Shown here piece after piece: positions 1 to 9,079 of a stretch of DNA of 64,000 bases. Each line of letters opens with the position of its first letter. Positions within the stretch are counted from its first letter, which is position 1. The notes under the pieces were generated by a model, which worked only from the letters and a program-made list of their open reading frames with translations, was not told the DNA's origin and did no database searches. Origin of the DNA: Barnesiella viscericola DSM 18177 (GTDB lineage: Bacteria > Bacteroidota > Bacteroidia > Bacteroidales > Barnesiellaceae). The stretch is taken from NCBI RefSeq assembly GCF_000512915.1, contig NZ_CP007034.1, positions 1,674,001-1,738,000 on the forward strand, written 5' to 3'. The position numbers and the translations under genes are program-made.

Positions 1-45
1 GTTTGTCCTCCCTTTTCCACCCATCGCCTCAGACCGTCTCAGACG

Positions 46-238
46 GTGCGGTTTGTTTGCGCAAATTTCATTGATTATTGCATAATATATTGATAATCAA
101 TATAGATAAATTTCTTCAACGAGGAGGAATATTGATTCCCCTTTCGCATAAACCAAGAGATTAATATCAGCGCGACAGACAACGAAAATTTGTTTGTCGC
201 GCTGATGTTTTATTGCCTTATATAGTGCGGTTTGTTTG
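46..238 (+). repeat. 14-bp direct repeat pair GTGCGGTTTGTTTG
   Basis: GTGCGGTTTGTTTG occurs exactly at 46-59 and again at 225-238. Weaker similarity continues for about 13 more bases (an AAA followed by CATT in both). The copies are 179 bases apart, flanking an inverted repeat. This could be a duplicated promoter upstream element, since each copy contains TTTG, or the footprint of a small insertion. Confidence 0.7.
166..206. repeat. Inverted repeat / hairpin upstream of restriction operon
   Basis: The arm at 166-182 (beginning ATCAGCGCGACA) pairs with 190-206 over 17 bp with one mismatch, leaving a 7-base AT-rich loop. GTTTTATTG follows on the plus strand. It may be the terminator of a gene to the left of the window, or part of a small mobile fragment. 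Confidence 0.7.
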
Positions 239-250
239 TCTAAAATACAT

Positions 251-258
251 TACCTTTG
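251..258 (+). promoter_or_regulatory. Bacteroidota -7 box, restriction operon
   Basis: TACCTTTG at 251-258 matches TAnnTTTG. TTTG copies at 231 and 235 lie 12 to 16 bases upstream, shorter than the usual spacing of about 20. It is the best promoter candidate ahead of the three-gene operon. Confidence 0.45.
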
Positions 259-385
259 TTTATCATCGAAAAAGCAGGACCTTCTATGCAGGAACTGACT
301 AGATATGGCGAAAAACTATGTAAAGAAAATTCAGAAGATCCAAGTTTTATTGGGTAAATGGACTGTTATAGTTACTTTTGCATAT

Positions 386-1297
386 ATGAAAAGATTAGAT
401 AAATATTCAGCAAAACCATTTATCAAATGGGTCGGGGGAAAAACCCAACTTCTTGACGATATCAAGAATACCCTACCTCATGATTTATTACAACGTGGAG
501 AAATGGTTTACGTTGAACCTTTTGTTGGTGGAGGAGCTGTTTTGTTCTGGATTCTACAAGAATATCCCAACATAACAAAAGCTGTAATTAATGATATAAA
601 TGAAGAGTTAATTTGTACATATCGTGTCATAAAATCAGATGTTGAAAAATTAATTCTTGAATTAACCCGAATCCAAACAGAGTATCTTGCACTAGATAAT
701 ATTGCGAGGAAAGATTATTATTTATCTCAGCGTGAGCGTTATAATAAAAAAAATATTTCAGATATTGAAACAGCTGCATTATTCATTTTCCTAAATCGGA
801 CTTGCTTTAATGGACTATATCGTGTAAATTCCAAAGGAATGTTTAATGTACCACATGGGAGATATACGAATCCTAAAATTTGCGATGAAAAAACATTAAG
901 AGCTGATTCTGCTGTTCTACAGAGAGTTGAAATTCTTTGTGGCGATTTTGCACAAACAGGTAAATATGCAGATGATAATGTCTTGTATTATTTTGATCCA
1001 CCATATCGCCCTTTAACAGAGACTTCTGCATTTACTTCTTATGCAAAAGATGGTTTTGATGATACTGAACAGATGCGCTTACGTGATTTTTGTGAGCAGA
1101 TAGCAACTCACAAATCTTTATTTGTGGCAAGCAATTCAGACCCGCAAAATGTAAATAATGATGATGATTTCTTTGATCATCTTTACAAGAGATTTTCCAT
1201 CAAACGAGTTTCTGCTGCGAGAATGATAAATTCAAAAGGAAATGGACGTGGAGCTATTTCTGAAATAATGATTTCTAATGTTACCAAAGCTTACTGA
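386..1297 (+). CDS. DpnM-type DNA adenine N6-methyltransferase (GATC)
   Basis: Alpha-class Dam methylase of 303 residues that should methylate adenine in GATC and protect host DNA from the adjacent endonuclease. The N-terminal PFIKWVGGK (residues 11-19), the AdoMet loop FVGGGA (46-51), NRTCFNGLYR (137-146) and the catalytic DPPY (204-207) are all present. An in-frame ATG at 305 would add 27 residues without family character, so I chose 386. It is followed almost at once by the endonuclease gene. Codon use and base composition are AT-rich, unlike the genes beyond 3150, which suggests horizontal acquisition of the whole operon. Confidence 0.93.
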   Translation: MKRLDKYSAKPFIKWVGGKTQLLDDIKNTLPHDLLQRGEMVYVEPFVGGGAVLFWILQEYPNITKAVINDINEELICTYRVIKSDVEKLILELTRIQTEYLALDNIARKDYYLSQRERYNKKNISDIETAALFIFLNRTCFNGLYRVNSKGMFNVPHGRYTNPKICDEKTLRADSAVLQRVEILCGDFAQTGKYADDNVLYYFDPPYRPLTETSAFTSYAKDGFDDTEQMRLRDFCEQIATHKSLFVASNSDPQNVNNDDDFFDHLYKRFSIKRVSAARMINSKGNGRGAISEIMISNVTKAY

Positions 1298-1298
1298 T

Positions 1299-2156
1299 AT
1301 GAGAAACTTTGATACTTGGCTTGCTGGTTTTAGACCTTCTATTGCCGATTATAAATATTACGTTGATTTCGATAAGGTTTTCAATAACGTGGACGCTATT
1401 AGAATTCCACTTAATATCTTGAATTCTCTTATTAGATCCAAGAATATAGAGAATGACTTCAAAAATATTTTGGTACAATATCCAGAAACTCTAAGATGTA
1501 TTCCTATCCTTTTAGCCAAGCGAGAACTTGATATTAAGGCTATGGATGAAGAGGGACAGATTGATTTTCATTTTGATAAACCAAATTGCACTAATGAAGA
1601 TTATGTAAAATTCATGAGAAAGACCGGTCTTTTTGATTTGATGGAGAATCATATTGTCAATAATCTTGTGGATTACGTGACTGGTATAGAAACTGGTCTT
1701 GATTCCAACGGACGCAAGAATCGTGGTGGTCATCTTATGGAGAATCTTGTAGAGAATTTCCTTTGCAAAGCTGGACTTGTGAAAGGAGTTGACTATTTCA
1801 AGGAAATGTATATCCATGAAATAGAGGTCAAGTGGAAAATTGATTTGTCTTCGATTTCCAATAACGGTAGCTCAGAGAAAAGATTTGATTTTGTCGTAAA
1901 AGGAGAAAAAACCATTTATGGAATAGAAACGAACTTTTATACCAGTAGTGGTTCCAAGTTGAACGAAACAGCCCGTAGCTATAAAACCATCACCATGGAA
2001 ACCAAAGATTTGGGATATTTCAAATTTGTTTGGTTCACCGATGGTTGTGGCTGGCACAGTGCAAAGAATAATCTGAAAGAGACCTTTGATGTTTTAGAGT
2101 ACTTGTACAACATTGCGGATCTTGAAAGTGGAATAATATCAAGAGTACTTATTTAA
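1299..2156 (+). CDS. DpnII-type restriction endonuclease (GATC)
   Basis: This 285-residue protein closely resembles R.DpnII (about 288 residues). The opening MRNFDTWL matches the family start, which is why I prefer the ATG at 1299 over the one at 1278. Conserved segments include NSLIRSKNI, NNLVDYVTG, DSNGRKNR and SGSKLNETARSYK. FDFVVK (196-201) and IETNFY (209-214) are the probable PD-(D/E)xK metal site. It is expected to cut unmethylated GATC on double-stranded DNA. The start lies one base after the methylase stop, and the stop abuts the next ATG, so the three genes form one tight operon. In the classic pneumococcal locus the endonuclease comes last; here it is in the middle. Confidence 0.93.
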   Translation: MRNFDTWLAGFRPSIADYKYYVDFDKVFNNVDAIRIPLNILNSLIRSKNIENDFKNILVQYPETLRCIPILLAKRELDIKAMDEEGQIDFHFDKPNCTNEDYVKFMRKTGLFDLMENHIVNNLVDYVTGIETGLDSNGRKNRGGHLMENLVENFLCKAGLVKGVDYFKEMYIHEIEVKWKIDLSSISNNGSSEKRFDFVVKGEKTIYGIETNFYTSSGSKLNETARSYKTITMETKDLGYFKFVWFTDGCGWHSAKNNLKETFDVLEYLYNIADLESGIISRVLI

Positions 2157-3038
2157 ATGCCGGTTGCCTATTACAAGTCAGGAAATAGAGACTTTACTCT
2201 TCTTAAAGGAGATTGTATTGAACTTCTGAATTCATTTGATTTCAAGTTTGATATGATTTTCGCAGATCCTCCCTACCACCTTTCAAATGGTGGCATAAGC
2301 ATTCAAAGTGGTAAAATGGTATCTGTTAATAAAGGGGATTGGGATAAATCAAATGGATATGAGGAAGATTATCTGTTTGATAAATCTTGGATCGCAGCTT
2401 GTAGGAATAAACTAAAAAATAATGGTACCATTTGGATAAGCGGAACGTATCATAATATTTTTTCGGTAGCTCGATGCCTGACAGAATTAGGTTTCAAAAT
2501 ATTAAACTGCATTACATGGGAAAAAACAAATCCTCCTCCAAATTTATCTTGTAAATATTTTACCTATTCAGCTGAGTATATTCTATGGGCTCGTAAAGAA
2601 ATCAAAGTCTCTCATTTCTTCAATTATGAGTTAATGAAAAAGATCAATGGAGGTACTCAGATGCGTGATGTTTGGCGATTACCAGCTATTGCACGATGGG
2701 AAAAGTCGTGTGGTAAACACCCTACTCAAAAACCTTTGTGCGTTCTGTCGCGAATCATTCAGGCTTCAACTCTTCCCGGTGCATGGATTTTAGATCCATT
2801 CACAGGTAGCAGTACGACTGGTATCGCTGCAAATCTATTGGGTCGCCGATTCCTTGGCATAGATCAAAATGATGAATTTTTGGAACTAAGTAAAACCCGT
2901 CGAGAGGAAATTAACGACACCTCAAAACGTACTTTATATTTGAAGAAACTTCAAAAGCAAGCTCACTTATTTGAAGATAACGGATTTCAAGTCCTTTATG
3001 AGCCTTTTGCAGAATATGGGCCAGATTTGCCATTTTAA
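2157..3038 (+). CDS. DpnA-type second adenine methyltransferase (beta class)
   Basis: A 293-residue beta-class N6-adenine methylase with DPPY at 37-40 ahead of the AdoMet motif DPFTGSSTTG at 213-222, the order typical of the class. It resembles DpnA of the DpnII system through segments such as FADPPYHLSNGGIS, KGDWDK, TNPPPNLSCKYFT and GKHPTQKP. DpnA acts on single-stranded GATC and lets incoming transforming DNA survive the endonuclease, so the same role is a reasonable inference here. Its ATG directly follows the endonuclease TAA. About 40 C-terminal residues extend beyond the catalytic fold. Confidence 0.92.
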   Translation: MPVAYYKSGNRDFTLLKGDCIELLNSFDFKFDMIFADPPYHLSNGGISIQSGKMVSVNKGDWDKSNGYEEDYLFDKSWIAACRNKLKNNGTIWISGTYHNIFSVARCLTELGFKILNCITWEKTNPPPNLSCKYFTYSAEYILWARKEIKVSHFFNYELMKKINGGTQMRDVWRLPAIARWEKSCGKHPTQKPLCVLSRIIQASTLPGAWILDPFTGSSTTGIAANLLGRRFLGIDQNDEFLELSKTRREEINDTSKRTLYLKKLQKQAHLFEDNGFQVLYEPFAEYGPDLPF

Positions 3039-3149
3039 TTCAGGATATTTACGTTAATTATCGACATTGTATTTATTACTAAAAATAGTCTTTATTATGT
3101 CCAATAATTAGTAAAGTATCATATTCATATAATCTTTTAATCTTCCCAA

Positions 3150-4511
3150 TCAGGGTTCAAGTACAAGTTGCACCTTGTTGGTACCCAGGCGGGCCTGCAA
3201 CCACTCCCGGAACTGCTGCTGCTCCGAAGCTGAGAAGGGTCGCGAATAGCGCACGACGGCCAGCGTGGTGGTATCGCGCACATCGGTATCGATGCCGCTG
3301 AATATCGTTTTCGAGATGGCAATATCGGTCACATGGGGGAAAAGCACCTTGATTTCGGGTGCCACCGCAATGCCCAGCGAATCGTACTGCTGGTAGTGCG
3401 AGGTCATGTTTTCCAGCGAGTCGATGACCTGCTGCTGGCGGGCTATCTGCTCCTGATTATGCAGGTAGATGTCTTTGAACATCGTACTGCTGAGCGTGGT
3501 CATGTCCATCGAATTCGACCCATATCCCTGACGCACCTCCAACACGGCACCTCCCAGCCCGTATTGCGGCAAACGGGCCTGGGCAATCGCAATAGAGTCC
3601 TGAGGCACCTCGGCCCCCACGAGCGACACCCGTATGATGCGCTTGCCATGTTCAATCTCGGCACTCTTGCTCAACACCTGGGTATCGGGGTAGTTGAAAT
3701 TCTGCGACACGAAGCGCGCAGCGGCCACCTCGAAGAAGTTTTGCTTCACCATGTTGTAGGTCAGGTAGATGCTCGGAGCCATCGTGAGGATAAGAATCGT
3801 ATAGACAATGCGCTCGACCTTCTTGCGTCGCTCTTCGTTGACAAACTCCTTCTTCGAATATTTCATCAGCTTTACCCCCAGTGTGGTGGCAAAGGCGATG
3901 AACACCGAGTTGATGAAGAAGAGGTAGAAGGCACCGAAGAAGTAGTAGAGATTGCCCGTCGCCAGTCCGAATCCGGCCGTGCACAGTGGCGGCATCAACG
4001 CCGTGGCGATGGCTACACCGGGCAGCACGTTGCCCTTCTGTTTCGACGACATGGCCACGATACCGGCCAATCCGCCGAAGAAGGCGATGAGCACGTCGTA
4101 GATGGTCGGCGAGGTGCGGGCCAGCAGCTCGCTGCGGGCTTCGTTCAACGGCGAAATCCAAAAATAGACCGTCGAGGTGATCACACTGAACAGCGTGGCT
4201 ACGGCCAGGTTGCGGAACGACCGCTTAATCAGCTCATAGTCGTTGATGCCGAGCCCCAGCCCGATACCCATGATAGGACCCATGAGAGGCGAAATCAACA
4301 TGGCACCGATAATGACCGCCGCCGAGTTGGTGTTCAACCCCAGCGAAGCGATAAAGATGGCAAATACCAGAATAAGAATGGTGGATCCCTTGAACTCCAC
4401 CCCGGCCCGGATAGCCTCGACCGAAGCGGCTTCTTCTTCCCGATCCTGACTCATGTCAAGATAGTGGGTCAAAAATCGTTTGACCGAATCGACAAAATTG
4501 GAGAAAGTCAT
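3150..4511 (-). CDS. DUF389 (TIGR00341-like) integral membrane protein
   Basis: This 453-residue protein has a cytoplasmic N-terminus and then a block of hydrophobic helices that includes SAAVIIGAMLISPLMGPIMG and GVAIATALMPPLCTAGFGLA. These two P-rich signatures define the DUF389 family. After the membrane part (about residues 45-265) comes a roughly 190-residue soluble C-terminal domain. The function of the family is not established. It ends the minus-strand group that starts at ruvB, 47 bases after the flippase stop. The sharp rise in GC at its 3' end marks the border with the AT-rich restriction operon. Confidence 0.85.
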   Translation of the reverse strand: MTFSNFVDSVKRFLTHYLDMSQDREEEAASVEAIRAGVEFKGSTILILVFAIFIASLGLNTNSAAVIIGAMLISPLMGPIMGIGLGLGINDYELIKRSFRNLAVATLFSVITSTVYFWISPLNEARSELLARTSPTIYDVLIAFFGGLAGIVAMSSKQKGNVLPGVAIATALMPPLCTAGFGLATGNLYYFFGAFYLFFINSVFIAFATTLGVKLMKYSKKEFVNEERRKKVERIVYTILILTMAPSIYLTYNMVKQNFFEVAAARFVSQNFNYPDTQVLSKSAEIEHGKRIIRVSLVGAEVPQDSIAIAQARLPQYGLGGAVLEVRQGYGSNSMDMTTLSSTMFKDIYLHNQEQIARQQQVIDSLENMTSHYQQYDSLGIAVAPEIKVLFPHVTDIAISKTIFSGIDTDVRDTTTLAVVRYSRPFSASEQQQFREWLQARLGTNKVQLVLEP

Positions 4512-4558
4512 AATCTATGCTATTAAGGTCGTCCTGCCGCCCTTGCCCGTCGCCGGGT

Positions 4559-6061
4559 TCACGACCTGGACACAAAACGTTTCAATCCCGGAATCTCGCT
4601 CAGCGGCAGGTCGTGACGGACCAGATAGAGCAGAAAGACCACCAGCAGAACGGTGCGGAATGCCAGACGCAGGAGGAGCGAATCGATGGACACCAAGGTA
4701 CCGACGAGATAGAGTACCACCGTGAGCAGGGTGTAGCGCAACGCATTACCCAGCTCGTACTTGATGGGGTAGACCCGTTGACCGATGAAGAACGAGGCCA
4801 GCATCATGCTCAGGTAGCACACAAAGGCAGCCCAGGCGCAAGCCATGTAGCCGAAACGGGGCACCCCTACGATATTGATGATGGCCGTAATCACGAACCC
4901 GAACAGGGAGAACCAGGCTCCCCACTGGGTACGGTCGGTGAGTTTATACCACAACGACAGGTTGAAGAATATCCCGAAGAAGAGTTCGGCCAGCATGATG
5001 ATGGGCACCACCTTCAATCCCGTGCAGTAGGTGGCCGGCATGAAGAAGCGCACGATGTCGATATAGAACATCACCGCCAGGAAAATGAACAGCCCGAAGA
5101 TGATGAAATATTTCATCGCCTCGGAATAGGATTTCTTGTTCCCGTCGCCTGCATCTTTGTTACGGGCAAAGATGAAGGGCTCGTAGGCAAAACGGAAGGC
5201 TTGTGTAAACATCACCATGACAATTGCTATCTTGTAGACGGCCCCGTATATGCCCAACTCCGACATGGCGTCGGGGCGGCTCGCGGCCAGCACAGGATAA
5301 AACATCTTATCGAAGGTTTGGTTCATGATGCCGGCAATTCCCAGAATGAGCAGCGGGAACGAATACTTCAACATGCGCGACAGCAACTGCCGGTCAAACC
5401 GGTAGCGTACCCTGAAAATCTCGGGAAAGAGCACCAGCAGCACCACCCCCGAACTGATGACATTCGACACCAGAATATAGCCGACCAGAAAATCGGGATC
5501 GAAAAACCACGAAATCCACTCGGGGTGAATGTGATACAGCCACGGGCAGAGCAGAATAAAGAAGAGGTTCAGCGCGATGTTGAGGAATATCGAGAGCAGC
5601 TTGACCGCGGCAAAGCGTATGGGCCGACGCTGGTAGCGCAGGTAGGCGAAAGGCAATGCCGTGAAGGCGTCGATGGCAATAATCAAGGCCATCATCCACA
5701 CATAGTCCTCATGCCCGGGATAGCCCAGCAGGCGTGATACCGGCGAGAGGAAGAGCCATACCAGCACGAAAAAGAGGGTCGAGGTGGTGGCCAGCGAGAT
5801 GAGGCCGGTCGTATAGACCCGCATCGGGTCCTTCTCCTGCTTGTCGTTGGCAAACCGGAAGAAGCCGGTCTCCATGCCGTAGGTGAGGATAATCAGCAAC
5901 AAGGCCATGTAGGCGTAGAGGTTGGTCACGATGCCATACTCGGCAGTCGTCTTCAACACGTTTACATAAAGGAATACGAAACACCAGTTGAGAAACCGCC
6001 CCAATATACTGCTCAACCCGTATATCGCGGTATCCTTTGCCAAACTCTTCATGCCGGCCAT
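4559..6061 (-). CDS. Wzx-like polysaccharide/lipid-linked sugar flippase (MOP family)
   Basis: A 500-residue polytopic membrane protein with about 12-14 predicted helices and the N-terminal pattern of oligosaccharide flippases (KDTAIYGLSSILGRFLNW). It should move lipid-linked glycans across the inner membrane, and the C-terminal helices resemble polysaccharide synthesis proteins of the PST group. It lies 20 bases downstream of ruvB on the same strand, a pairing I associate with Bacteroidota genomes, so it is probably co-transcribed with ruvB. The substrate is not evident; the LPS-type genes just upstream suggest an envelope glycan. Confidence 0.85.
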   Translation of the reverse strand: MAGMKSLAKDTAIYGLSSILGRFLNWCFVFLYVNVLKTTAEYGIVTNLYAYMALLLIILTYGMETGFFRFANDKQEKDPMRVYTTGLISLATTSTLFFVLVWLFLSPVSRLLGYPGHEDYVWMMALIIAIDAFTALPFAYLRYQRRPIRFAAVKLLSIFLNIALNLFFILLCPWLYHIHPEWISWFFDPDFLVGYILVSNVISSGVVLLVLFPEIFRVRYRFDRQLLSRMLKYSFPLLILGIAGIMNQTFDKMFYPVLAASRPDAMSELGIYGAVYKIAIVMVMFTQAFRFAYEPFIFARNKDAGDGNKKSYSEAMKYFIIFGLFIFLAVMFYIDIVRFFMPATYCTGLKVVPIIMLAELFFGIFFNLSLWYKLTDRTQWGAWFSLFGFVITAIINIVGVPRFGYMACAWAAFVCYLSMMLASFFIGQRVYPIKYELGNALRYTLLTVVLYLVGTLVSIDSLLLRLAFRTVLLVVFLLYLVRHDLPLSEIPGLKRFVSRS

Positions 6062-6081
6062 AAGCGTCTACTTTTTTCTGA

Positions 6082-7107
6082 TTAAAACAATGTTCCCTGC
6101 TCCGAGATGCGATGACGGTTCAGATGGGTGTAGGCCAGGTCGGTCACCTCGCGGCCCCGGGGGGTGCGTTTGATGAATCCCTCCTTAATCAGATAGGGCT
6201 CATACACCTCTTCGAGCGTACCGGGGTCCTCGCCCAGGGCGGTGGCAATCGTGGTGAGACCCACGGGACCGCCCTTGAACTTGTCGATGATGATGGAGAG
6301 AATCTTGTTGTCTATCTCGTCGAGCCCATACTGGTCGATGTTGAGCGACTCCAAGGCATAGCGGGCTATGTCGAGGTCGATGCTGCCCGACCCTTTTACC
6401 TGGGCAAAGTCGCGCACCCGCCGCAACAGGGCATTGGCGATACGGGGTGTCCCGCGGCTGCGCATGGCAATCTCGGTGGCGGCTTCGCGGGTGCAAGGCA
6501 CGCCCAACAGACTCGACGACCGCTCGATGATGTGGGTCAGCACGGCATGGTCGTAGTATTCGAGGTGACAGTTGATGCCGAATCGTGCACGCAACGGACT
6601 GGTGAGCAATCCGCTGCGGGTTGTCGCCCCCACCAGCGTGAAGGGATTCAGCTCGATTTGTATGGAACGGGCACTCGGCCCCTTGTCGATCATGATGTCG
6701 ATGCGGAAATCTTCCATGGCCGAGTAGAGATACTCCTCGACCACCGGGCTCAACCGGTGAATCTCGTCGATGAAAAGCACATCGTTCTCTTCGAGCGAGG
6801 TGAGGAGTCCGGCCAGATCGCCGGGCTTGTCGAGTACCGGCCCCGAAGTAATCTTGAACCCTACGCCCAACTCATTGGCCACGATATTGGCCAGCGTGGT
6901 CTTACCCAGCCCGGGAGGGCCGTGCAGCAACACATGGTCGAGCGGCTCCTTGCGCATGCGGGCTGCCATGACAAAGACCCGCAGGTTCTCGATAATCTTC
7001 TCCTGTCCGCTGAAATCGTCGAATGCCAGGGGACGCAACGCCTTCTCGAATTCCCGTTCGGTATCCGATATTCGCTGTTCCCGTATGTCAAACCGATTAT
7101 TTTCCAC
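6082..7107 (-). CDS. ruvB: Holliday junction branch-migration ATPase RuvB
   Basis: RuvB of 341 residues, full length for the family. The Walker A GPPGLGKT is at 63-70 and the Walker B FIDEIH at 112-117. Sensor segments [18 protein letters not shown] and the C-terminal winged helix ([15 protein letters not shown]) follow. With RuvA it drives branch migration of Holliday junctions; ruvA and ruvC are not in this window. The gene precedes the flippase on the minus strand. A -7-like box lies at 7137-7144, just upstream of the start. Confidence 0.97.
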   Translation of the reverse strand: MENNRFDIREQRISDTEREFEKALRPLAFDDFSGQEKIIENLRVFVMAARMRKEPLDHVLLHGPPGLGKTTLANIVANELGVGFKITSGPVLDKPGDLAGLLTSLEENDVLFIDEIHRLSPVVEEYLYSAMEDFRIDIMIDKGPSARSIQIELNPFTLVGATTRSGLLTSPLRARFGINCHLEYYDHAVLTHIIERSSSLLGVPCTREAATEIAMRSRGTPRIANALLRRVRDFAQVKGSGSIDLDIARYALESLNIDQYGLDEIDNKILSIIIDKFKGGPVGLTTIATALGEDPGTLEEVYEPYLIKEGFIKRTPRGREVTDLAYTHLNRHRISEQGTLF

Positions 7108-7136
7108 AGACTATTATGTTCACCGCATTTTGACGA

Positions 7137-7144
7137 CAAACTTA
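7137..7144 (-). promoter_or_regulatory. -7-like box upstream of ruvB
   Basis: On the minus strand this reads TAAGTTTG, matching TAnnTTTG, about 30 bases ahead of the ruvB start. I see no clear -33 TTG at the usual distance. Confidence 0.35.
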
Positions 7145-7192
7145 GCAATTTATTTTGTGATTCCTGCTATTTTAAGCGTCCAAACTCTCGCG

Positions 7193-7936
7193 TCAGTGCC
7201 TACGGGCGTCTCTTCGGGCATCTCTTCGGGCGATGTGCGACCAGAACTTCCGGTGCGGGACCAGGGCGGCCTCGACCGAAACCTCGGGGTCCCACCCGCG
7301 CAACCGGGCATACTCGGCCACGACATACCGCACCACCTCTTCGTCCCGGCTGAATCGGGTAAAATTAGAGAGACACATCTTCGGGGTCATCGGTACAAAC
7401 CGCATGCGGTTCAGGTCGAGAATGGAAAAACGAATATCCCCGTCGTATCGGTCGAACAGGATATTGCCCGAGGAGTAGTCGAGATGAAATACCCCCTTCT
7501 CGTGCAGGTTGACCGTGAAGGCGGCAAATGCCTTCAACACCGCCTCGCGACCGGCTACCCCACCGTTATCGAACTCGCGCATGAGATGGGGATAAGGACA
7601 GCATTCCGACACGAAATAGGAGTGACACAGCAATCCGCCCTGCTTCATCTCGATATAGGCAACCGGCTCGGGAGTCTCGATACCCATCGCCCGCAGCTTC
7701 AAGGCATACTCATAGGCTCGTTGGGCCTTGCCGGGACGGAAAAAAGTATAGGCAATGCGGTTGATAAAAATAGGCACCTTGTAGTTCTTGACCACATAAT
7801 CCTTCCCCTCGTAAGAGAACTTGCGCAGTTCGTTGCGAGCCTTGTAAATACACTCCCCCAGCATCGGGAAGGAGAGAGGCAATGTTTCCATCAACTTTTC
7901 GAGTCGACGATAGGACGGATTCAATACCAGCTTCAT
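7193..7936 (-). CDS. KdkA/WaaP-like lipopolysaccharide core sugar kinase
   Basis: A 247-residue protein with the fold of the lipopolysaccharide kinase (Kdo/WaaP) family. VVKNYK near 48-53 would hold the ATP-binding lysine. HLDYSSGNIL (151-160) is the HxDxxxxN catalytic loop, and ILDLNR (172-177) is the DFG-like metal site. It should phosphorylate a sugar of the inner LPS core, using ATP on the cytoplasmic side. It lies downstream of the GT9 and DUF4254 genes on the same strand. The C-terminus ends in an odd basic repeat (ARRDARRDARRH) encoded by a 12-bp tandem repeat. Confidence 0.82.
   Translation of the reverse strand: MKLVLNPSYRRLEKLMETLPLSFPMLGECIYKARNELRKFSYEGKDYVVKNYKVPIFINRIAYTFFRPGKAQRAYEYALKLRAMGIETPEPVAYIEMKQGGLLCHSYFVSECCPYPHLMREFDNGGVAGREAVLKAFAAFTVNLHEKGVFHLDYSSGNILFDRYDGDIRFSILDLNRMRFVPMTPKMCLSNFTRFSRDEEVVRYVVAEYARLRGWDPEVSVEAALVPHRKFWSHIARRDARRDARRH
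7204..7232. repeat. 12-bp tandem repeat at 3' end of the sugar kinase gene
   Basis: TCTCTTCGGGCA (7209-7220) and TCTCTTCGGGCG (7221-7232) are adjacent 12-base copies, with a partial third unit before them (GGGCG at 7204-7208). Read on the minus strand they encode repeated ARRD units, so copy-number change would stay in frame. Confidence 0.8.
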
Positions 7937-7999
7937 CTTCTTATCACTCCCAAATACATAATATTCATCAACTTATCCATTCCCCCCGGCTGACTGCGA

Positions 8000-9061
8000 T
8001 TACCCGTTGGAGGCCGCTTGGACTTTCAACTGTTTCACCCGCTCGACAATGACCGACGGGGCTATCTCCATACAGGCATAGTCCTTGCGGCGGCACGGCT
8101 TGTTGCCGAAGATGGAACAGGGCCGGCAACCGAGCGGCAATTGTACCACGTTGGCTTCACTCTGATGCCACCCCAGGAATCCGCAACACGGGTGGGTGGC
8201 CCCCCACACCGAAACAACAGGCACGGCCACCAGCGAAGCCAGGTGCATGTTGGCCGAGTCCATCGAAATCATCACGTCGAGGTGACTCATCAGCGCCAGT
8301 TCGAGGGCAAAGCCGTGACGCTTGTCGGCCAGCGTAATCACATGCGGATAACGCTCCTGCCATACCGACAGAATATCGCGCTCGCGCTCACCCGAGCCGA
8401 ACAGGAATATCTTCACCTTCGATTCGCTCGAAAGTTTCGCCACCACATTCTCCATGTGGTCGAGCGGATAGATTTTCCCCTCGTGCTTAGCAAACGGAGC
8501 CACACCTATCCAATACTCGCCCGGAGCCTTGGGCGGAGTGAGTGCCGAATAGAGACCTTCGTCGCCTTTCCCCTCGCCATACAGCGAATCGAATTGGGGC
8601 GTAAAGGTAAAGCCCAGCGAATCAAACACATCGCCATACCGATCGAACGAGCTGCGCAACGGGTGCAACTCGCCGTGCTTGTGACGGGCGGTGAGCTGAT
8701 GTTTCTCCTTGCGGCCCTTGTCGATGACAGCCACACGGATTCCCCACCACCTGAAACAGGTGCGCAGGAACTTCGTGCGCAGCACATCGTGCAAATCGGC
8801 TACCGCATCAATCGACAGGGCCCGTAACTCCTTGGCCAGGTCGTAAAGCCCGCCAAACCCTTTGTGCCGCCCCTTGACATCGGCCACCACAACCTGCAAG
8901 TTGCGCGGGGCACACAGGAACAGTTGCGAGGCCACCTTCTGGGTGAGCATGACAAACGTGGTGTCGGGATAGGCGCGGCACACCGAGTAAACCACAGGTA
9001 TGGTCATCGCCACATCGCCCAGGGCCGACAGACGCATGATTAAAACCTTACGATACGACAT
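8000..9061 (-). CDS. Glycosyltransferase family 9 (heptosyltransferase-like)
   Basis: This 353-residue protein begins VLIMRLSALGDVAMTIP, the signature of ADP-heptose:LPS heptosyltransferases, and has the GT9 acceptor segment SMDSANMHLASL near 270. The C-terminal third contains the Cys-rich stretch CCGF...CRPCSIFGNKPCRRKDYACM common in this subgroup. It likely adds a heptose or related sugar to the LPS inner core at the inner membrane. DUF4254 lies 18 bases upstream and the sugar kinase 63 bases downstream, both on the same strand, forming an LPS-core group. Confidence 0.85.
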   Translation of the reverse strand: MSYRKVLIMRLSALGDVAMTIPVVYSVCRAYPDTTFVMLTQKVASQLFLCAPRNLQVVVADVKGRHKGFGGLYDLAKELRALSIDAVADLHDVLRTKFLRTCFRWWGIRVAVIDKGRKEKHQLTARHKHGELHPLRSSFDRYGDVFDSLGFTFTPQFDSLYGEGKGDEGLYSALTPPKAPGEYWIGVAPFAKHEGKIYPLDHMENVVAKLSSESKVKIFLFGSGERERDILSVWQERYPHVITLADKRHGFALELALMSHLDVMISMDSANMHLASLVAVPVVSVWGATHPCCGFLGWHQSEANVVQLPLGCRPCSIFGNKPCRRKDYACMEIAPSVIVERVKQLKVQAASNG

Positions 9062-9079
9062 AAATCCCTACCCTCCCTG

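Larger units (their letters stand above)
1..385. other. AT-rich non-coding left flank of the restriction operon
   Basis: I see no convincing gene in the first 385 bases. The stretch holds a 14-base direct repeat (46-59 and 225-238), a short palindrome (33-47), a 9-bp inverted repeat (70-78 with 93-101) and a long hairpin (166-206). A -7-like box follows at 251-258. Two in-frame ATGs (305 and 386) could start the first gene; I use 386 because family homology begins there. The composition is much more AT-rich than the DNA beyond 3150. Confidence 0.6.
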
